Below, piece by piece: positions 1 through 9,896 of a stretch of DNA of 64,000 nucleotides. Origin of the DNA: Kurthia senegalensis (GTDB lineage: Bacteria > Bacillota > Bacilli > Bacillales_A > Planococcaceae); the NCBI RefSeq assembly GCF_000285595.1, contig NZ_HE611067.1:290482-354481 (forward strand). The letters are read 5' to 3'. The position numbers and the translations under genes are program-made. Every line of letters starts with the position of its first letter. Within the stretch, counting starts at the first letter, position 1. The notes beneath the pieces were generated by a model. That model made no database searches. It saw only the letters and a list, made by a program, of their open reading frames with translations, and was not told where the DNA came from.

Positions 1-1299
1 GTTTCTGTTGTTTCTTCTACAACTTCCTTCAATGATTCTTCTTCTAATTGCTCTTGTGCAACGAGTTGACGATCATAAATTTTAAAGAACGGTAAATAAA
101 TAATCGTTGATATCGCTATATTCACAAGCACTAATATAATAGCTCGCCAATCCCCACCTGTTGCCAAGTACGCACCGATTGGAGCAGGAAGCGTCCAAGG
201 TGCCATAACATACGTAGCACTTACGAGACCTACTGTTACACAAATATAAGTAATAACTGTCGTAACAAGTGGCACGATAATAAATGGAATAATTAAAATT
301 GGATTTAATACGATCGGCATTCCGAAAATAACCGGCTCATTAATATTAAAAATACTCGGGATAAATGTTGCTTTCGCCATCGATTTACTATATTTTGAAC
401 GAGCAGAAATAAACATTGCGATTACTAAACCTAACGTCGCTCCCGCTCCCCCAATCCATACGAACCATTGGAAAAATGTTTCCGGTGCAACGTATGGTAA
501 AGGCATTCCTGAAGCAGCAGCTTCACCATTTTTCGCTAAATACACTTCCCAAACCGGACGAATAACTGCTCCTACTACTGACATCCCGTGAATACCAAAT
601 GCCCAGAAAAATGTAATTAAAAATACTGGAATCGTAACGCCAAAGATCGTGTCGCCACCTTTAATAATCGGTGCAACAACTTTATCGACCATCGAATGTA
701 AATCTAAGTTGAATACGACTGTGATAACCGTCATCACACCTAAAATAATAACGATTGGAATAAGCGCTTCAAATGAACGTGCAACGGAAGATGGAACAGC
801 TTCCGGCATCTTAATCGTAATATTTTTTTGCTTACAAAGGCGTAGTACTTCTACTGAGAATACCGCAACGAGCATAGCAACGAAAAGACCATGACCTCCA
901 AGGTTAGCCATCGGTAAAACGAAGCCGAACTCTTCTGTGCTTTGTACACCAATTGTAAATAAAAAGGCAGCAATCGAAACTAATCCGCCTGATAGTGCAT
1001 CGATTTTATAACTTTGTGACAAGCTATACCCAATACCAAATGTTATGTATAGCGTCATAATGTACATCGTTAATCGGTAAGGAATTAAAATGGTAGCAAT
1101 ATTTTCTTTTGCCCACACATAAAACGCCCAGTTTTCTGGAATAGGTGGATTCGCAATAATTAAAAAGATACTACCAAAGATAATGAATGGTAAAGCAGAA
1201 ACAACCCCATCACGAATTGCGCGAATGTGCTGTTGCTCCGATAATTTTGCCATCGGTCCAGATAAATACTTTTCTAAAAAAGCGACAAATTTATTCATC
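1..1299 (-). CDS. PTS EIIC, cellobiose/lactose family (3' end off window)
   Basis: Membrane permease subunit of a sugar phosphotransferase system; it takes up a sugar while EIIB phosphorylates it. The frame is open from an ATG at 1299 to the left edge (433 codons, stop not reached). Multiple hydrophobic segments are visible, together with the family signatures INEPVIFGMP and the GGAGATLG stretch that line the sugar site in CelB/LicC-type EIIC. AAAGGAGAA precedes the start and the EIIB gene ends 15 bases upstream, so it is the third gene of a murQ-EIIB-EIIC operon. The acidic tail (EEESLKEVVEE) suggests the end is near the window edge. Substrate is not visible in the sequence; the murQ linkage suggests an amino-sugar such as MurNAc or a MurNAc disaccharide (inference). 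Confidence 0.9.
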
Positions 1300-1314
1300 G
1301 AATGATTCTCCTTT

Positions 1315-1620
1315 TTATACGATTGTCTCTTGAATAACTTTTAATAAAGCCGGACCACCTAAAGGACTATATGCAGTCGGAGGAATTTGTGCAATCGGTA
1401 CATTTGCTTCATCTGCCGATTCTTTGAACAAGTTAAAGCGGTGACGTACTTGTGGTGCCACCATAGCAATGTCCCAACCATTTTGAACTTCAGCTGGGAA
1501 TTCTGACGTACCAACAGCTAATACTTCCATTTCCATCCCATTTTTTTGAGCTTCTTTTTTTAATGTATTCACGATAATCGCACTCGACATACCGCCTGAA
1601 CATACAAACAATACTTTCAT
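1315..1620 (-). CDS. PTS EIIB, lactose/cellobiose family
   Basis: Cytosolic phosphocarrier of 101 aa, the usual length for a free-standing CelA/LicB-type EIIB. The phosphorylated cysteine is Cys7 in the N-terminal P-loop-like motif VLFVCSGGMSS. It would pass phosphate from an EIIA (not in the window) to the sugar bound by the adjacent EIIC. Its ATG directly abuts the murQ stop codon (TAA then ATG with no gap), so it is probably translationally coupled to murQ. A Lac-family EIIB/EIIC beside murQ, instead of the glucose-family MurP, is the noteworthy point. Confidence 0.9.
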   Translation of the reverse strand: MKVLFVCSGGMSSAIIVNTLKKEAQKNGMEMEVLAVGTSEFPAEVQNGWDIAMVAPQVRHRFNLFKESADEANVPIAQIPPTAYSPLGGPALLKVIQETIV

Positions 1621-2520
1621 TTACTTTTCCTCCTTTAAAATCGGTTTAATGTGTTGGTGATGTTGTTGTAATTGTTTAACCGCTTCATCGTAGTCACAGT
1701 CCAATAAATACATGACAATCGCAGTTTTCGGTTGCTGGCGAGATGCTTCAAGTAGCTGATCGGCCGTTTCATAGTCACAGTCTGTCGCTTGCATAATAAT
1801 TCGTTTCGCTCTTTCAACTAACTTGAAATTAGTAGGTTGTAAATCAACCATCAAATTACCATACACTTTTCCAAGTTGAATCATCGAAATAGTAGAAATC
1901 ATATTGCAAACTAATTTTTGCGCTGTTCCAGCTTTCAAACGTGTAGACCCCGTAATCACTTCCGCTCCTGTATCGACTTCAATTTTAACAGAAGCATAAT
2001 CGGAAATTTCTGATTTTTTATTGCAACTTAAGGCAACGGTATGTGCGCCTACTTCATTCGCATAATCCAAAGCACCTTTTACATAAGGTGTTCGACCACT
2101 TGCTGCAATTCCAATGACTGTATCATCTTTACATAACTGAATACCTTTTAAGTCTTTTGCGCCTAATTCAAATGAATCTTCCGCTCCTTCAACCGCTTTA
2201 ATAAACGCTTGGGAGCCACCTGCAATCAATCCTTGTACTTGTGTCGAATCGACACTAAATGTTGGCACGCATTCTACCGCATCTAAAAGACCTATCCGAC
2301 CACTCGTACCAGCACCTACGTAAATTAATCGTCCTTCTTTTTTAAATGAATCGACGACAAATTCAATCGCTCGTTCAATATGATCGATTTCGTATCCAAC
2401 CATTTCTGCAACTAATCGGTCTTCTTCATTCATTAATTGCAATGCTTTTTTAATTGATAGTTCATCAATGTGCATTGTTCTGTCATTTCTCGATTCTGTA
2501 TTCATTGATGAAAAATTCAC
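1621..2520 (-). CDS. murQ: N-acetylmuramic acid 6-phosphate etherase
   Basis: Cleaves the D-lactyl ether of MurNAc-6-phosphate to GlcNAc-6-phosphate plus D-lactate, the key cytosolic step of peptidoglycan recycling. The 299-aa length is typical. The SIS-domain motif YVGAGTSGRIGLLDAVE, with the catalytic glutamate, lies around residues 66-85, and the second SIS motif GIAASGRTPYV around 138-148. A GTG start at 2520 is chosen because a GGAGGTG Shine-Dalgarno lies 5-7 bases ahead of it. It is first gene of the leftward operon with EIIB and EIIC, and is divergent from anmK, the other enzyme that makes MurNAc-6-phosphate. The two promoters share the 140-base gap. Confidence 0.95.
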   Translation of the reverse strand: MNFSSMNTESRNDRTMHIDELSIKKALQLMNEEDRLVAEMVGYEIDHIERAIEFVVDSFKKEGRLIYVGAGTSGRIGLLDAVECVPTFSVDSTQVQGLIAGGSQAFIKAVEGAEDSFELGAKDLKGIQLCKDDTVIGIAASGRTPYVKGALDYANEVGAHTVALSCNKKSEISDYASVKIEVDTGAEVITGSTRLKAGTAQKLVCNMISTISMIQLGKVYGNLMVDLQPTNFKLVERAKRIIMQATDCDYETADQLLEASRQQPKTAIVMYLLDCDYDEAVKQLQQHHQHIKPILKEEK

Positions 2521-2660
2521 TAACCCACCTCCGTTTCCAGTAATTACTAATCATTATAAAGAAAAAGAAAATAATTCTCAATATTTTTTATTTTTTAAGA
2601 AAAATTTTAAAAATGGTACAATAGCATGAAAGACACACATCAAAGAAGGAGGAAATCATT

Positions 2661-3774
2661 ATGAACGTCATCGGATTAATGTCTGGCACTTCATTAGATG
2701 GATTAGATATCGCTTTCGTTTCAATTGAAGAAAACATACAAAACTATAAAATGCACGCTTTTTTAACAGTTCCATTCCCTAGCCAATTGCTACAAAAAAT
2801 TAAAAAAAGTATTGAAAGCAACTCCTTATCAGCTGCATTCATTTGTAGCTTAAACTTTGAAATTTCTTATTTTTATGCAGATGCTATTGAAGTATTTTGT
2901 GAAAAAATTTTCTATTTCACATGAAGATATTGACCTAATTGGCACACACGGACAAACCGTTCATCATCAACCAGTAGCAGAACAAGATTTTATTCGTTCA
3001 ACGCTTCAATTAGGTGAGCCAAGTATTTTAGTTGAAAAATTCAACTGTCCGGTCGTTTCTAATTTTAGATCGATGGACATCGCAGCTGGCGGTCAAGGTG
3101 CGCCTCTTGTTGCTTATGTAGACAGCCAACTTTTCTCAGAAAAAAACAAACATATTGCACTTCTTAACATTGGGGGGATTAGCAATGTCACTTCCTTATC
3201 AGATAAAAAAACGATTGCTTACGATTGCGGACCGGGTAATATGATGATCGATTATTTATGTATGCATTTTCACAAGCAACCATACGACAAAAATGGATTC
3301 TTCGCTTCACAAGGCCAAATAAATAAACAAGTAGTAGACATTTTATTAAAAGACACATATTTTAAAAAACGACCTCCAAAAACGACAGGAAGAGAAAAAT
3401 TCGGAAAACATTTTTGTGATGAACTATTGAAAAACTATCCGACAATTCTTCCGAATGATTGGATTGCGACCGCGACATATTTCACAGCTAAAACCATTGT
3501 AAAAAGCTTTTTAGATTTCCTTCCAACACCCGTTGATCGCCTCATCGTAAGCGGGGGTGGTGCATATAATCAAACGCTAATGGAGCACATCGTACAACTA
3601 TTGCCGCATACAAAAATCATACTATCAGATGGACTTGGGATTAGTGCTGAAAGTAAAGAGGCTGTTTATTTTGCTCTACTAGCTTTCGATACATTTAATA
3701 GAAAGCCAAACAATCTTCCCCAAGCAACTGGTGCACATAAACGAGTTATTCTCGGTAGCGTTACGTACAATTGA
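2661..3774 (+). pseudogene. anmK: anhydro-N-acetylmuramic acid kinase, frameshifted
   Basis: AnmK converts 1,6-anhydro-MurNAc to MurNAc-6-phosphate, the substrate of MurQ. The N-terminal frame (2661-2924) has the ATP-binding opening VIGLMSGTSLDGLDIAFV; the rest (IDLIGTHGQTVHHQP, LNIGGISNVT, DCGPGNMMID, VSGGGAYN) continues one base off. The break is in an A6T4 run near 2903-2912. Removing one A gives a continuous protein of about 370 aa, the normal family length, without loss of sequence. The start ATG follows AAGGAGGAAATCATT. It is therefore either a sequencing indel, a recent inactivation or a slippage site. The switch goes in the +1 direction, which does not suit the common -1 slippery heptamer. 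Confidence 0.85.
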
Positions 3775-3860
3775 ATGATTAATTTCCAAAAAAAGAAAAA
3801 ATAACTAATTTATCTCCTATTTTTGGTATACTATGACTAAACACTTTAAGGAGCTTAGAC

Positions 3861-4796
3861 ATGTATAAAAAATTACTAAGTGGCACAATTTTAACTGCGA
3901 GCATCTTCGGCCTTTCAACATGGCTTCATAGCGAAGAAGCAAGTGCGATTACGTACACAGAAGCTTATTTCTCAAAGCTCGAGTACAAAGATGCAAAACA
4001 TGACGAAGAACGTCTATTGAACTCGAAAGCGAGCTTAACGCTGCAAACGACAAAGGAGAAGCAAGGGAAAGTACGTAGTACAAGTTTAGTACTTTATCCG
4101 AAAAACCAATCGATCATCTCGAAAGATCGTTCTGGAAACGGAGAAGTTGGTCTAAAATTAACGCGTGATGGGAAAGCATACGGCTTTGTCACACAACTAG
4201 AAAAATACAAAAATACGACGTACACATTGATTGAGCAAGGAAAAGGCAAAACATTCTATACACCAAAAGGAATCAAAGTGCGCATTGGCTATTCATCAAA
4301 AGGAAACTTATATTACAAATGGGGGAACCATGAAGTCATCGTTCGAACAGATGGTTCAATCAAACGATATGACGGGAAAGAAATTAGCGACAAAAAAGTA
4401 CGCACGTACAATGTTACGAAACAAAAGAAAACCGGTACGACTGCTGAAAAGCTCGTTCATGAGGCAAAACGACTTGCTGGTGGACAATACGTTTACAATG
4501 GACAATCTCTCTTCTACGGACTCGATTGTGCGACGTATACACAAAAAATTTATATGAACGTACTCGGCATTGATATCGGTTCTACGACAAAAGCACAACG
4601 CGCACGCGCAACAGCTGTAAAATCAGTTAAAAATGCGAAAGTCGGAGATATTTTATACGATAACAAAGGACATGTCGGCATTTACGTAGGCAATGGGAAA
4701 GCATATGACATGCTAATCGGCGGCGCTAAACTTCATAAACTGAGTCATTGGAAATGGCAAGTTGCGATGAGTTACAGCCAGAAACCAGTTAAATAA
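3861..4796 (+). CDS. secreted NlpC/P60-type peptidoglycan hydrolase
   Basis: The 311-aa protein starts with a signal peptide (KKLLSGTILTASIFGL then an Ala-Ser-Ala cleavage site near residue 29). The middle (about 30-190) is a lysine-rich beta-type region of unknown fold, and the C-terminal 115 residues look like a papain-like NlpC/P60 domain. The probable nucleophile Cys is in GLDCATYTQ and the general-base His is in GHVGIYVGNG. The family usually has DCSG, so the Ser to Ala change next to Cys is mildly divergent. NlpC/P60 enzymes cut stem-peptide bonds outside the cell. It lies 86 bases after anmK, so it fits the cell-wall turnover theme of this end. Confidence 0.8.
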   Translation: MYKKLLSGTILTASIFGLSTWLHSEEASAITYTEAYFSKLEYKDAKHDEERLLNSKASLTLQTTKEKQGKVRSTSLVLYPKNQSIISKDRSGNGEVGLKLTRDGKAYGFVTQLEKYKNTTYTLIEQGKGKTFYTPKGIKVRIGYSSKGNLYYKWGNHEVIVRTDGSIKRYDGKEISDKKVRTYNVTKQKKTGTTAEKLVHEAKRLAGGQYVYNGQSLFYGLDCATYTQKIYMNVLGIDIGSTTKAQRARATAVKSVKNAKVGDILYDNKGHVGIYVGNGKAYDMLIGGAKLHKLSHWKWQVAMSYSQKPVK

Positions 4797-4870
4797 TTCC
4801 ACTTATTTAAAAAATGGTATAAAATTAAGTTAACACTATACTTTATATTCATTTGGAAAGGGTGACGTTC

Positions 4871-5470
4871 ATGGTATTTCATGCACAATCTGATACACAA
4901 TCTGATTATTTACGCGCAACAGAAATCATTAACTTTGAACATCCAATCATTCAACAGCTCATTGATTCCTTGCAAATTGATACGAAGTCGGACGTAGAAA
5001 AAGCCCGTATTTTCTATGAATTTGTACGCGATGAAGTGAGCCATTCATGGGATGAGCAGCAAACTATCGTCACTGTATCTGCCTCAGATGTAGCTGAAAA
5101 AAGAACTGGTATTTGTTATGCAAAAGCAAATTTATTGGCGGCTTTATTACGTCATGAAGGCATTCCTAGCGGCTTCTGCTATCAACGTCTCATGTTGTTC
5201 GACACACCTGAACAAGGGTATTATTTACATGCATTCAATGCGATTTTTCTAGAAAAATATGCACGTTGGATTTTCGTAGATGCTCGCGGTAATGTGTTTG
5301 CTGACTTTTCAATGGATGAACCGAGTCTCGCATTCACTCCAAATGAATCGTTAGGTGAGAAGACGTATAAGACGATTTTTACGGACCCTAATGAACGCTC
5401 TATTCAAACGTTGCAACAAGCGACAAACGCACTTGAAATGTATACGAGTGCCCTTCCAGATGAACTGTAA
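4871..5470 (+). CDS. transglutaminase-like superfamily protein
   Basis: A 199-aa protein with a transglutaminase-core triad: Cys in RTGICYAKANLLAALLR, His in YYLHAFNAIF and Asp in FVDARGN, in the order and spacing of the family. No signal peptide is seen, so it is probably cytosolic. Members act as cysteine proteases or peptide hydrolases, and the substrate here is unknown. The ATG at 4871 is preferred over an upstream in-frame TTG at 4853 because GGAAAGGGTGAC lies just ahead of it. It is followed by a strong terminator and is probably monocistronic. Confidence 0.75.
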   Translation: MVFHAQSDTQSDYLRATEIINFEHPIIQQLIDSLQIDTKSDVEKARIFYEFVRDEVSHSWDEQQTIVTVSASDVAEKRTGICYAKANLLAALLRHEGIPSGFCYQRLMLFDTPEQGYYLHAFNAIFLEKYARWIFVDARGNVFADFSMDEPSLAFTPNESLGEKTYKTIFTDPNERSIQTLQQATNALEMYTSALPDEL

Positions 5471-5484
5471 CGCATAAACATAAT

Positions 5485-5521
5485 AAAAGGTCGGAACAAA
5501 AATTCGTTCCGACCTTTTATT
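5485..5521. terminator. intrinsic terminator
   Basis: A 13-bp stem (AAAAGGTCGGAAC with GTTCCGACCTTTT) closes an 8-base loop. The A and T flanks allow it to work for the transglutaminase-like gene on the plus strand and for the convergent small gene on the minus strand. Confidence 0.85.
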
Positions 5522-5543
5522 TATTCTTTCTTATGACAAGCAC

Positions 5544-5819
5544 TCATTTTAAATACACTTTACCGTTATTTAGTTTGACGATTGAAAATAAACATTCATC
5601 CGGAAAATTTTCACCTACGTACTGTAAATCTTTAAGATGCGCATAAATCGTTCGCCGATCCGGTTTTATCGGCAACGCAAATTCCCTTTTAGCGTACGTA
5701 GCAATCTCAGTTGCATTTAATGGATTTTCTATATTAGAATATTTTTTCAAAATTAAATATGTATACATAAATAATAAGTTTTGCTGCGCAATCATTCTCA
5801 CCCGCTTCATCAGTAGCAC
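5544..5819 (-). CDS. small winged-helix-like protein
   Basis: A 91-aa soluble protein. Residues 34-70 read like the helix-turn-helix that opens WYL-type regulators (ATEIATYAKREF, then DRRTIYAHLKDLQ), followed by a short beta wing (FSIVKLNNGKVYLK). No WYL effector domain follows, so this is a stand-alone or truncated DNA-binding module. The start is uncertain: a GTG at 5819, an ATG at 5810 and an ATG at 5795 are all in frame, with only a weak Shine-Dalgarno. Target unknown. Confidence 0.55.
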   Translation of the reverse strand: MLLMKRVRMIAQQNLLFMYTYLILKKYSNIENPLNATEIATYAKREFALPIKPDRRTIYAHLKDLQYVGENFPDECLFSIVKLNNGKVYLK

Positions 5820-5894
5820 TATTGTACAATCACATTTTATAGTAACATATAACTATAAAGAAAAGTAAGTACATCGTTCTAAAAATGAATACAA

Positions 5895-5928
5895 AAAAAA
5901 GAATTCCCTACTCGTAGGCAACTCTTCT
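5895..5928 (-). terminator. possible terminator after the 61-aa membrane gene
   Basis: An imperfect inverted repeat (AGAGTTGCCTAC with GTAGGGAATTCT) is followed on the minus strand by a T-rich run, just downstream of the small membrane gene. Confidence 0.45.
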
Positions 5929-5932
5929 CACG

Positions 5933-6118
5933 TTACGAAACACTCTCTTGTTTTCGATATCGAATTTCTTCCAATACGATCAGCACAACCCCGACAACAA
6001 TCCACATCGCCATTGACTTCATCAACTGACTCTCATTCATCAGCTTCGTTGTATAACTTAAAATATGAAAAAATGACACGGCCACTACTAACATAAATAA
6101 GTTCAAATATAAATGCAT
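5933..6118 (-). CDS. small two-helix membrane protein
   Basis: A 61-aa protein made of two hydrophobic helices (about residues 5-22 and 36-52) joined by a short polar loop with a Lys/Arg-rich C-terminus. I do not recognise the family. The ATG at 6118 is chosen over an ATG at 6124 because GGAGGG sits 5-6 bases ahead of it. The upstream 290 bases carry no gene. Confidence 0.55.
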   Translation of the reverse strand: MHLYLNLFMLVVAVSFFHILSYTTKLMNESQLMKSMAMWIVVGVVLIVLEEIRYRKQESVS

Positions 6119-6124
6119 CGTCAT

Positions 6125-6418
6125 CCCTCCAATAAAATGTGGAAAATTCTAATTATTTATAACTTTATCATGAAACACACCATTTCGTCGATATTTTAGA
6201 CTAAAAGTTGTTTATTTTATTTTCACCATTTCAAGTTATATTGAATTATTTACATACATATATTTGGAATTTAATTTAAAAGAAAAAATGACACAATTCT
6301 ATTCTTCAAACATTTTTTCAGCGTCTAATCATACAAACTAGATTTCACATTTTGTTTTAAAATATGCCATCTATTCATTCGGTGTATATGCACTAGCAAT
6401 CGCATTCCACACACAAAT
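6125..6418. other. intergenic, no gene seen
   Basis: AT-rich spacer between the small membrane gene and the end of the ribose operon. I see no open frame with a ribosome binding site and no convincing RNA element. Confidence 0.5.
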
Positions 6419-6456
6419 AAAAAGCAGGCATAGCCTAAAGACCATGCCTGCTTTTT
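6419..6456 (-). terminator. terminator of the rbs operon
   Basis: Inverted repeat AAAGCAGGCAT with ATGCCTGCTTT around a 12-base loop, with a T-run on the minus strand, 45 bases after rbsB. Confidence 0.8.
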
Positions 6457-6501
6457 GTATTGGACTAAGTTTATTCCTTAGCCTTTTTATAAAAGAGTGT
6501 T

Positions 6502-7425
6502 TTATTTTTTAATCAATTCTAATTCTACTGGAATATTTTTCTCTACTTTTTCACCTTTTAATGATTTCACAGCTGTTTCAATGGCAATTTCACCAATTTC
6601 AGTCGGTTTTTGTGCAATTGTTGCGATCATCTTACCATCTTTAACAGCTTTTACACCATCATCTGTTGCATCAAAACCAACCACTTTTATGTCTTTACCA
6701 GATGCTTCGATTGCTTCAACTGCACCTAATGCCATTTCATCATTTTGTGCGAATACACCTTTGATGTCTGATTTAGATTGTAAAATATTTTCCATTACAG
6801 TTAAACCTTCAGCACGATTGAAGTTAGCTGTTTGAGAAGCGACAACATCGAAGCCTGATTTCGCAATTTCTTCGAAGCCAGCACCACGTTCTGTTGCAGC
6901 AGAAGAACCTGCTACACCTTCAAGTTGCGCAACTTTAGCACCTTTACCGATTACTTCTTGTAAATATTCAGCGGCCATTTTACCACCTAATTTATTATCT
7001 GAAGCGATGTGAGAAACAACTTCCCCACCGTCAGAAGCACGGTCAACTGTAATGACAGGGATGTTTGCATCATTTGCAGATTCTACAGCTGAAGCAACTG
7101 CTTTTGAATCTGTTGGGTTTACGATAATTAAATCAACATCTTGTTGGATTAAGTCTTCAATGTCTGACGCTTGTTTAGAAGCGTTATCTTGTGCATCTAC
7201 GACTGTTAAGTTTACTTTTTCATCTTTTGCTTCTGCTTTAGCACCGTCTGATAATGTGACGAAGAATGGGTTGTTTAACGTCGATACAGACATCCCAATT
7301 TTCAAATCATCTGTTGATTTTTTAGAATCGGATGATTTGTCGTCGCCGTTTGGAGACATTGAGCAAGCGCCTAGTAATAATGAAGAAGAAAGTAAAGCTG
7401 TCCACGATAATTTTTTAATGTTCAT
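6502..7425 (-). CDS. rbsB: ribose ABC transporter substrate-binding lipoprotein
   Basis: A 307-aa lipoprotein with the lipobox LLLGAC (Cys near residue 21) and a Ser/Asp/Lys-rich linker, then a periplasmic-binding-protein type I fold (IGMSVSTLNNPFFVTL, VVGFDATDDGVKAVKDG). The ribose-contacting features of the family, such as NNPF near the start and TVDRASDGG in the hinge, are present. It delivers D-ribose to the RbsC/RbsA transporter at the membrane outer face. It is the last gene of rbsRKDACB, 28 bases after rbsC, with AAGGGGT ahead of the ATG. Confidence 0.95.
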   Translation of the reverse strand: MNIKKLSWTALLSSSLLLGACSMSPNGDDKSSDSKKSTDDLKIGMSVSTLNNPFFVTLSDGAKAEAKDEKVNLTVVDAQDNASKQASDIEDLIQQDVDLIIVNPTDSKAVASAVESANDANIPVITVDRASDGGEVVSHIASDNKLGGKMAAEYLQEVIGKGAKVAQLEGVAGSSAATERGAGFEEIAKSGFDVVASQTANFNRAEGLTVMENILQSKSDIKGVFAQNDEMALGAVEAIEASGKDIKVVGFDATDDGVKAVKDGKMIATIAQKPTEIGEIAIETAVKSLKGEKVEKNIPVELELIKK

Positions 7426-7453
7426 TTGAAAAATACCCCTTTTTTTAGCTTGA

Positions 7454-8398
7454 TTAAGCTGTTTTTTTACGATCCAATAATACAGCGAATAAAATAACTA
7501 ACCCTTTAACAACTTGTTGGTAGAATGAAGAAACACCGATTAAGTTAAGACCGTTGTTTAATACACCGATAATTAATGCACCGATTAATGTACCAACAAT
7601 CCAACCACGACCACCAGTTAAGCTTGTACCACCTAATACGACAGCAGCAATTGCATCTAATTCGTATGATTCACCAGCAGTTGGTTGCGCTGAATTTAAA
7701 CGAGAAGTTAAAATCAATGCAGCGAGTGCGGCTAACATACCTGTTAAAGCGTAAACAGCAATGGTAATGCGGTTTACGTTGATACCAGAAAGACGAGAAG
7801 CTTCTGCGTTACCACCTACTGCATATACGCGACGACCGAATGTCGTTTTGCGTAAGATGAAGTATAGAACGAAGAAAGCAATGACCATCGTTACGACCGG
7901 AACAGGAATTCCTAAGAAGTAACCTTTACCAAACATTTGGAATGAAGCATGATCACCTAACCCTGAGATTGGTTTACCATCCATGTAGACGAGCGTAGCA
8001 CCACGATAAATCGTCATCGTCGCTAATGTTGCGATGAATGGTGCTACTTTCCCTTTTGCAATAATGACACCGTTAATGGCACCTAAAATTAACCCTAAGA
8101 TTAACGCAACAGCCATTGCGATAATTGGATCTACACCACTTGAAAGTAATCCAGCGGCTACAGCACCCGTTAGTGCGAGGGTCGAACCGACAGATAAATC
8201 GATCCCCCCTGTTAAAATAACAAAGGTCATCCCGAATGCGATTAACGCACTAATTGAAACTTGACGTAAAACGTTGAAAATATTGTTAGCTGTTAAAAAG
8301 CTAGGACTCATGATAGAAATAATAACGACAATTAATAGTAATCCAAATAGCGGTCCTAATTTTTGAATAAGGCCTTTGGTTGAATTAGTTTTGGACAA
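7454..8398 (-). CDS. rbsC: ribose ABC transporter permease
   Basis: A 314-aa polytopic permease of the BPD_transp_2 family, with about 8-10 hydrophobic segments and the conserved GGIDLSVGS and [13 protein letters not shown] motifs. I choose a TTG start at 8398: GGAGGTGAC lies 4 bases ahead of it, inside the end of rbsA, whereas an upstream ATG at 8419 has no ribosome binding site. The gene therefore overlaps rbsA by 14 bases and is probably translationally coupled. It forms the membrane channel for ribose with RbsA and RbsB. Confidence 0.93.
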   Translation of the reverse strand: MSKTNSTKGLIQKLGPLFGLLLIVVIISIMSPSFLTANNIFNVLRQVSISALIAFGMTFVILTGGIDLSVGSTLALTGAVAAGLLSSGVDPIIAMAVALILGLILGAINGVIIAKGKVAPFIATLATMTIYRGATLVYMDGKPISGLGDHASFQMFGKGYFLGIPVPVVTMVIAFFVLYFILRKTTFGRRVYAVGGNAEASRLSGINVNRITIAVYALTGMLAALAALILTSRLNSAQPTAGESYELDAIAAVVLGGTSLTGGRGWIVGTLIGALIIGVLNNGLNLIGVSSFYQQVVKGLVILFAVLLDRKKTA

Positions 8399-9878
8399 CT
8401 TTGTCACCTCCAGTAGCATAATGCATAATTTTTTCTTGTGTCATATCTTCACCAGATACTTCACCTGTAATTTTTCCTTCGTGCATAACGAGTACGCGGT
8501 CTGACATACCGATTACTTCTGGTAATTCAGAAGAAATCATTAAGATTGCCACGCCTTGTTCGGCAAGATCGTTCATAATTTGATAAATTTCTTTTTTAGC
8601 ACCGATATCTACGCCACGAGTAGGTTCATCTAAAATTAAAATTTTAGGGGCAATACCGAGCCATTTCGCAATAACTACTTTTTGTTGGTTACCACCTGAT
8701 AAAGCTTTGGCAGAAAGGTCAATACTAGCCGTTTTAACACCTAATTTTTCAACGAGATTTTGAACGAATGTACGCTCTTGTTTAGATGAAATAAAACCTG
8801 ATTGCGCCGTTTTATCAAAGTTCGTCATTGAAATATTATCTTTAATCGAAAAATCGACGACTAACCCTTGTGTTTTACGGTCTTCTGTTACGAAGCCCAT
8901 TCCTAATTTAATCGCTTGGCGAGGGTTTTTGATTTTTACTTTTTTGTCGTCAATCAAAATTTCACCTTTTGCCATTTTACGGAAGCCGAATAATGCTTGG
9001 GCAATTTCTGTACGACCTGCACCCATTAATCCTGCTAACGCAACGATTTCACCTTTACGAACGTTGAAATGAATATCCTCACACAATCCTGGGCGAGTTA
9101 ATCCTTTCACTTCCAATTTCACATCACCTAACGTCACATTACGTGAAGGGAAACGTTCTCCAAGTTCACGACCTACCATCATTTGAACGATTTCATCGAA
9201 TGTCGTTTTTTTAATTTCACGCACACCGACGGATTGGCCGTCACGTAAAATCGTAATACGATCACAAATCGCGAAAATTTCTTCCATACGGTGAGAAATA
9301 TAAACGAATGAAACGCCCTCACTTTGAAGCTTACGAATCGTTTTAAATAACGTGTGAATTTCACGATCCGTTAGTGCCGCTGTCGGTTCATCCATGACGA
9401 TTACTTTTGCATTTGTTTCAATCGCTTTCGCAATTTCAATAATTTGTTGTTTCCCGACAGATAACGTACCTGCTGGTGTGCGAACGTCGATATCTAAACC
9501 TAATTGTTTTAAAATACGTGTCGCTTCACGGTTCATTTCTTTGTTTTTCAAAATTCCGAAACCTGCTGTTTGTTCATTCCCTAAAAATAAGTTTTCCGCC
9601 ACTGTTAAGTCGGGCAAAATATTTAATTCTTGGTGGATAACCGCGATTCCTTTTGCTTCCGCTTCTTTTGGTGATTTGAATGTCACTTCCTCACCATCTA
9701 CTTTGATGACACCGTTATCACGATTGTAAATGCCTGTTAGAATTTTCATCATCGTAGATTTACCTGCACCGTTTTCGCCCATTAAAGCATGAATTTCGCC
9801 ATCTGCTAATTCAAACTGAACATCTTTTAATACGACGTTTCCATTAAAGGCTTTACAAATACCTGACATTTCGATCAT
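8385..9878 (-). CDS. rbsA: ribose ABC transporter ATP-binding protein
   Basis: A 497-aa tandem ABC ATPase. The first cassette has Walker [10 protein letters not shown] and signature LSVGKQQ with Walker [14 protein letters not shown]; the second has a degenerate Walker A (GLMGAGRTE) and signature LSGGNQQ with [12 protein letters not shown]. The degenerate second P-loop is normal for sugar importers of this family. The ATG at 9878 is preferred over one at 9884 because it is 9 bases from GGAGG, while the other is only 3. It powers ribose uptake with RbsC. Confidence 0.95.
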   Translation of the reverse strand: MIEMSGICKAFNGNVVLKDVQFELADGEIHALMGENGAGKSTMMKILTGIYNRDNGVIKVDGEEVTFKSPKEAEAKGIAVIHQELNILPDLTVAENLFLGNEQTAGFGILKNKEMNREATRILKQLGLDIDVRTPAGTLSVGKQQIIEIAKAIETNAKVIVMDEPTAALTDREIHTLFKTIRKLQSEGVSFVYISHRMEEIFAICDRITILRDGQSVGVREIKKTTFDEIVQMMVGRELGERFPSRNVTLGDVKLEVKGLTRPGLCEDIHFNVRKGEIVALAGLMGAGRTEIAQALFGFRKMAKGEILIDDKKVKIKNPRQAIKLGMGFVTEDRKTQGLVVDFSIKDNISMTNFDKTAQSGFISSKQERTFVQNLVEKLGVKTASIDLSAKALSGGNQQKVVIAKWLGIAPKILILDEPTRGVDIGAKKEIYQIMNDLAEQGVAILMISSELPEVIGMSDRVLVMHEGKITGEVSGEDMTQEKIMHYATGGDKVVQN

Positions 9879-9896
9879 TTGCATTCCCCTCCTTTT

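Noticed and set aside
2895..2915. Programmed ribosomal frameshift in anmK
   Set aside because: The needed shift is +1, there is no slippery heptamer for -1 shifting, and other genes in the window show similar homopolymer breaks.
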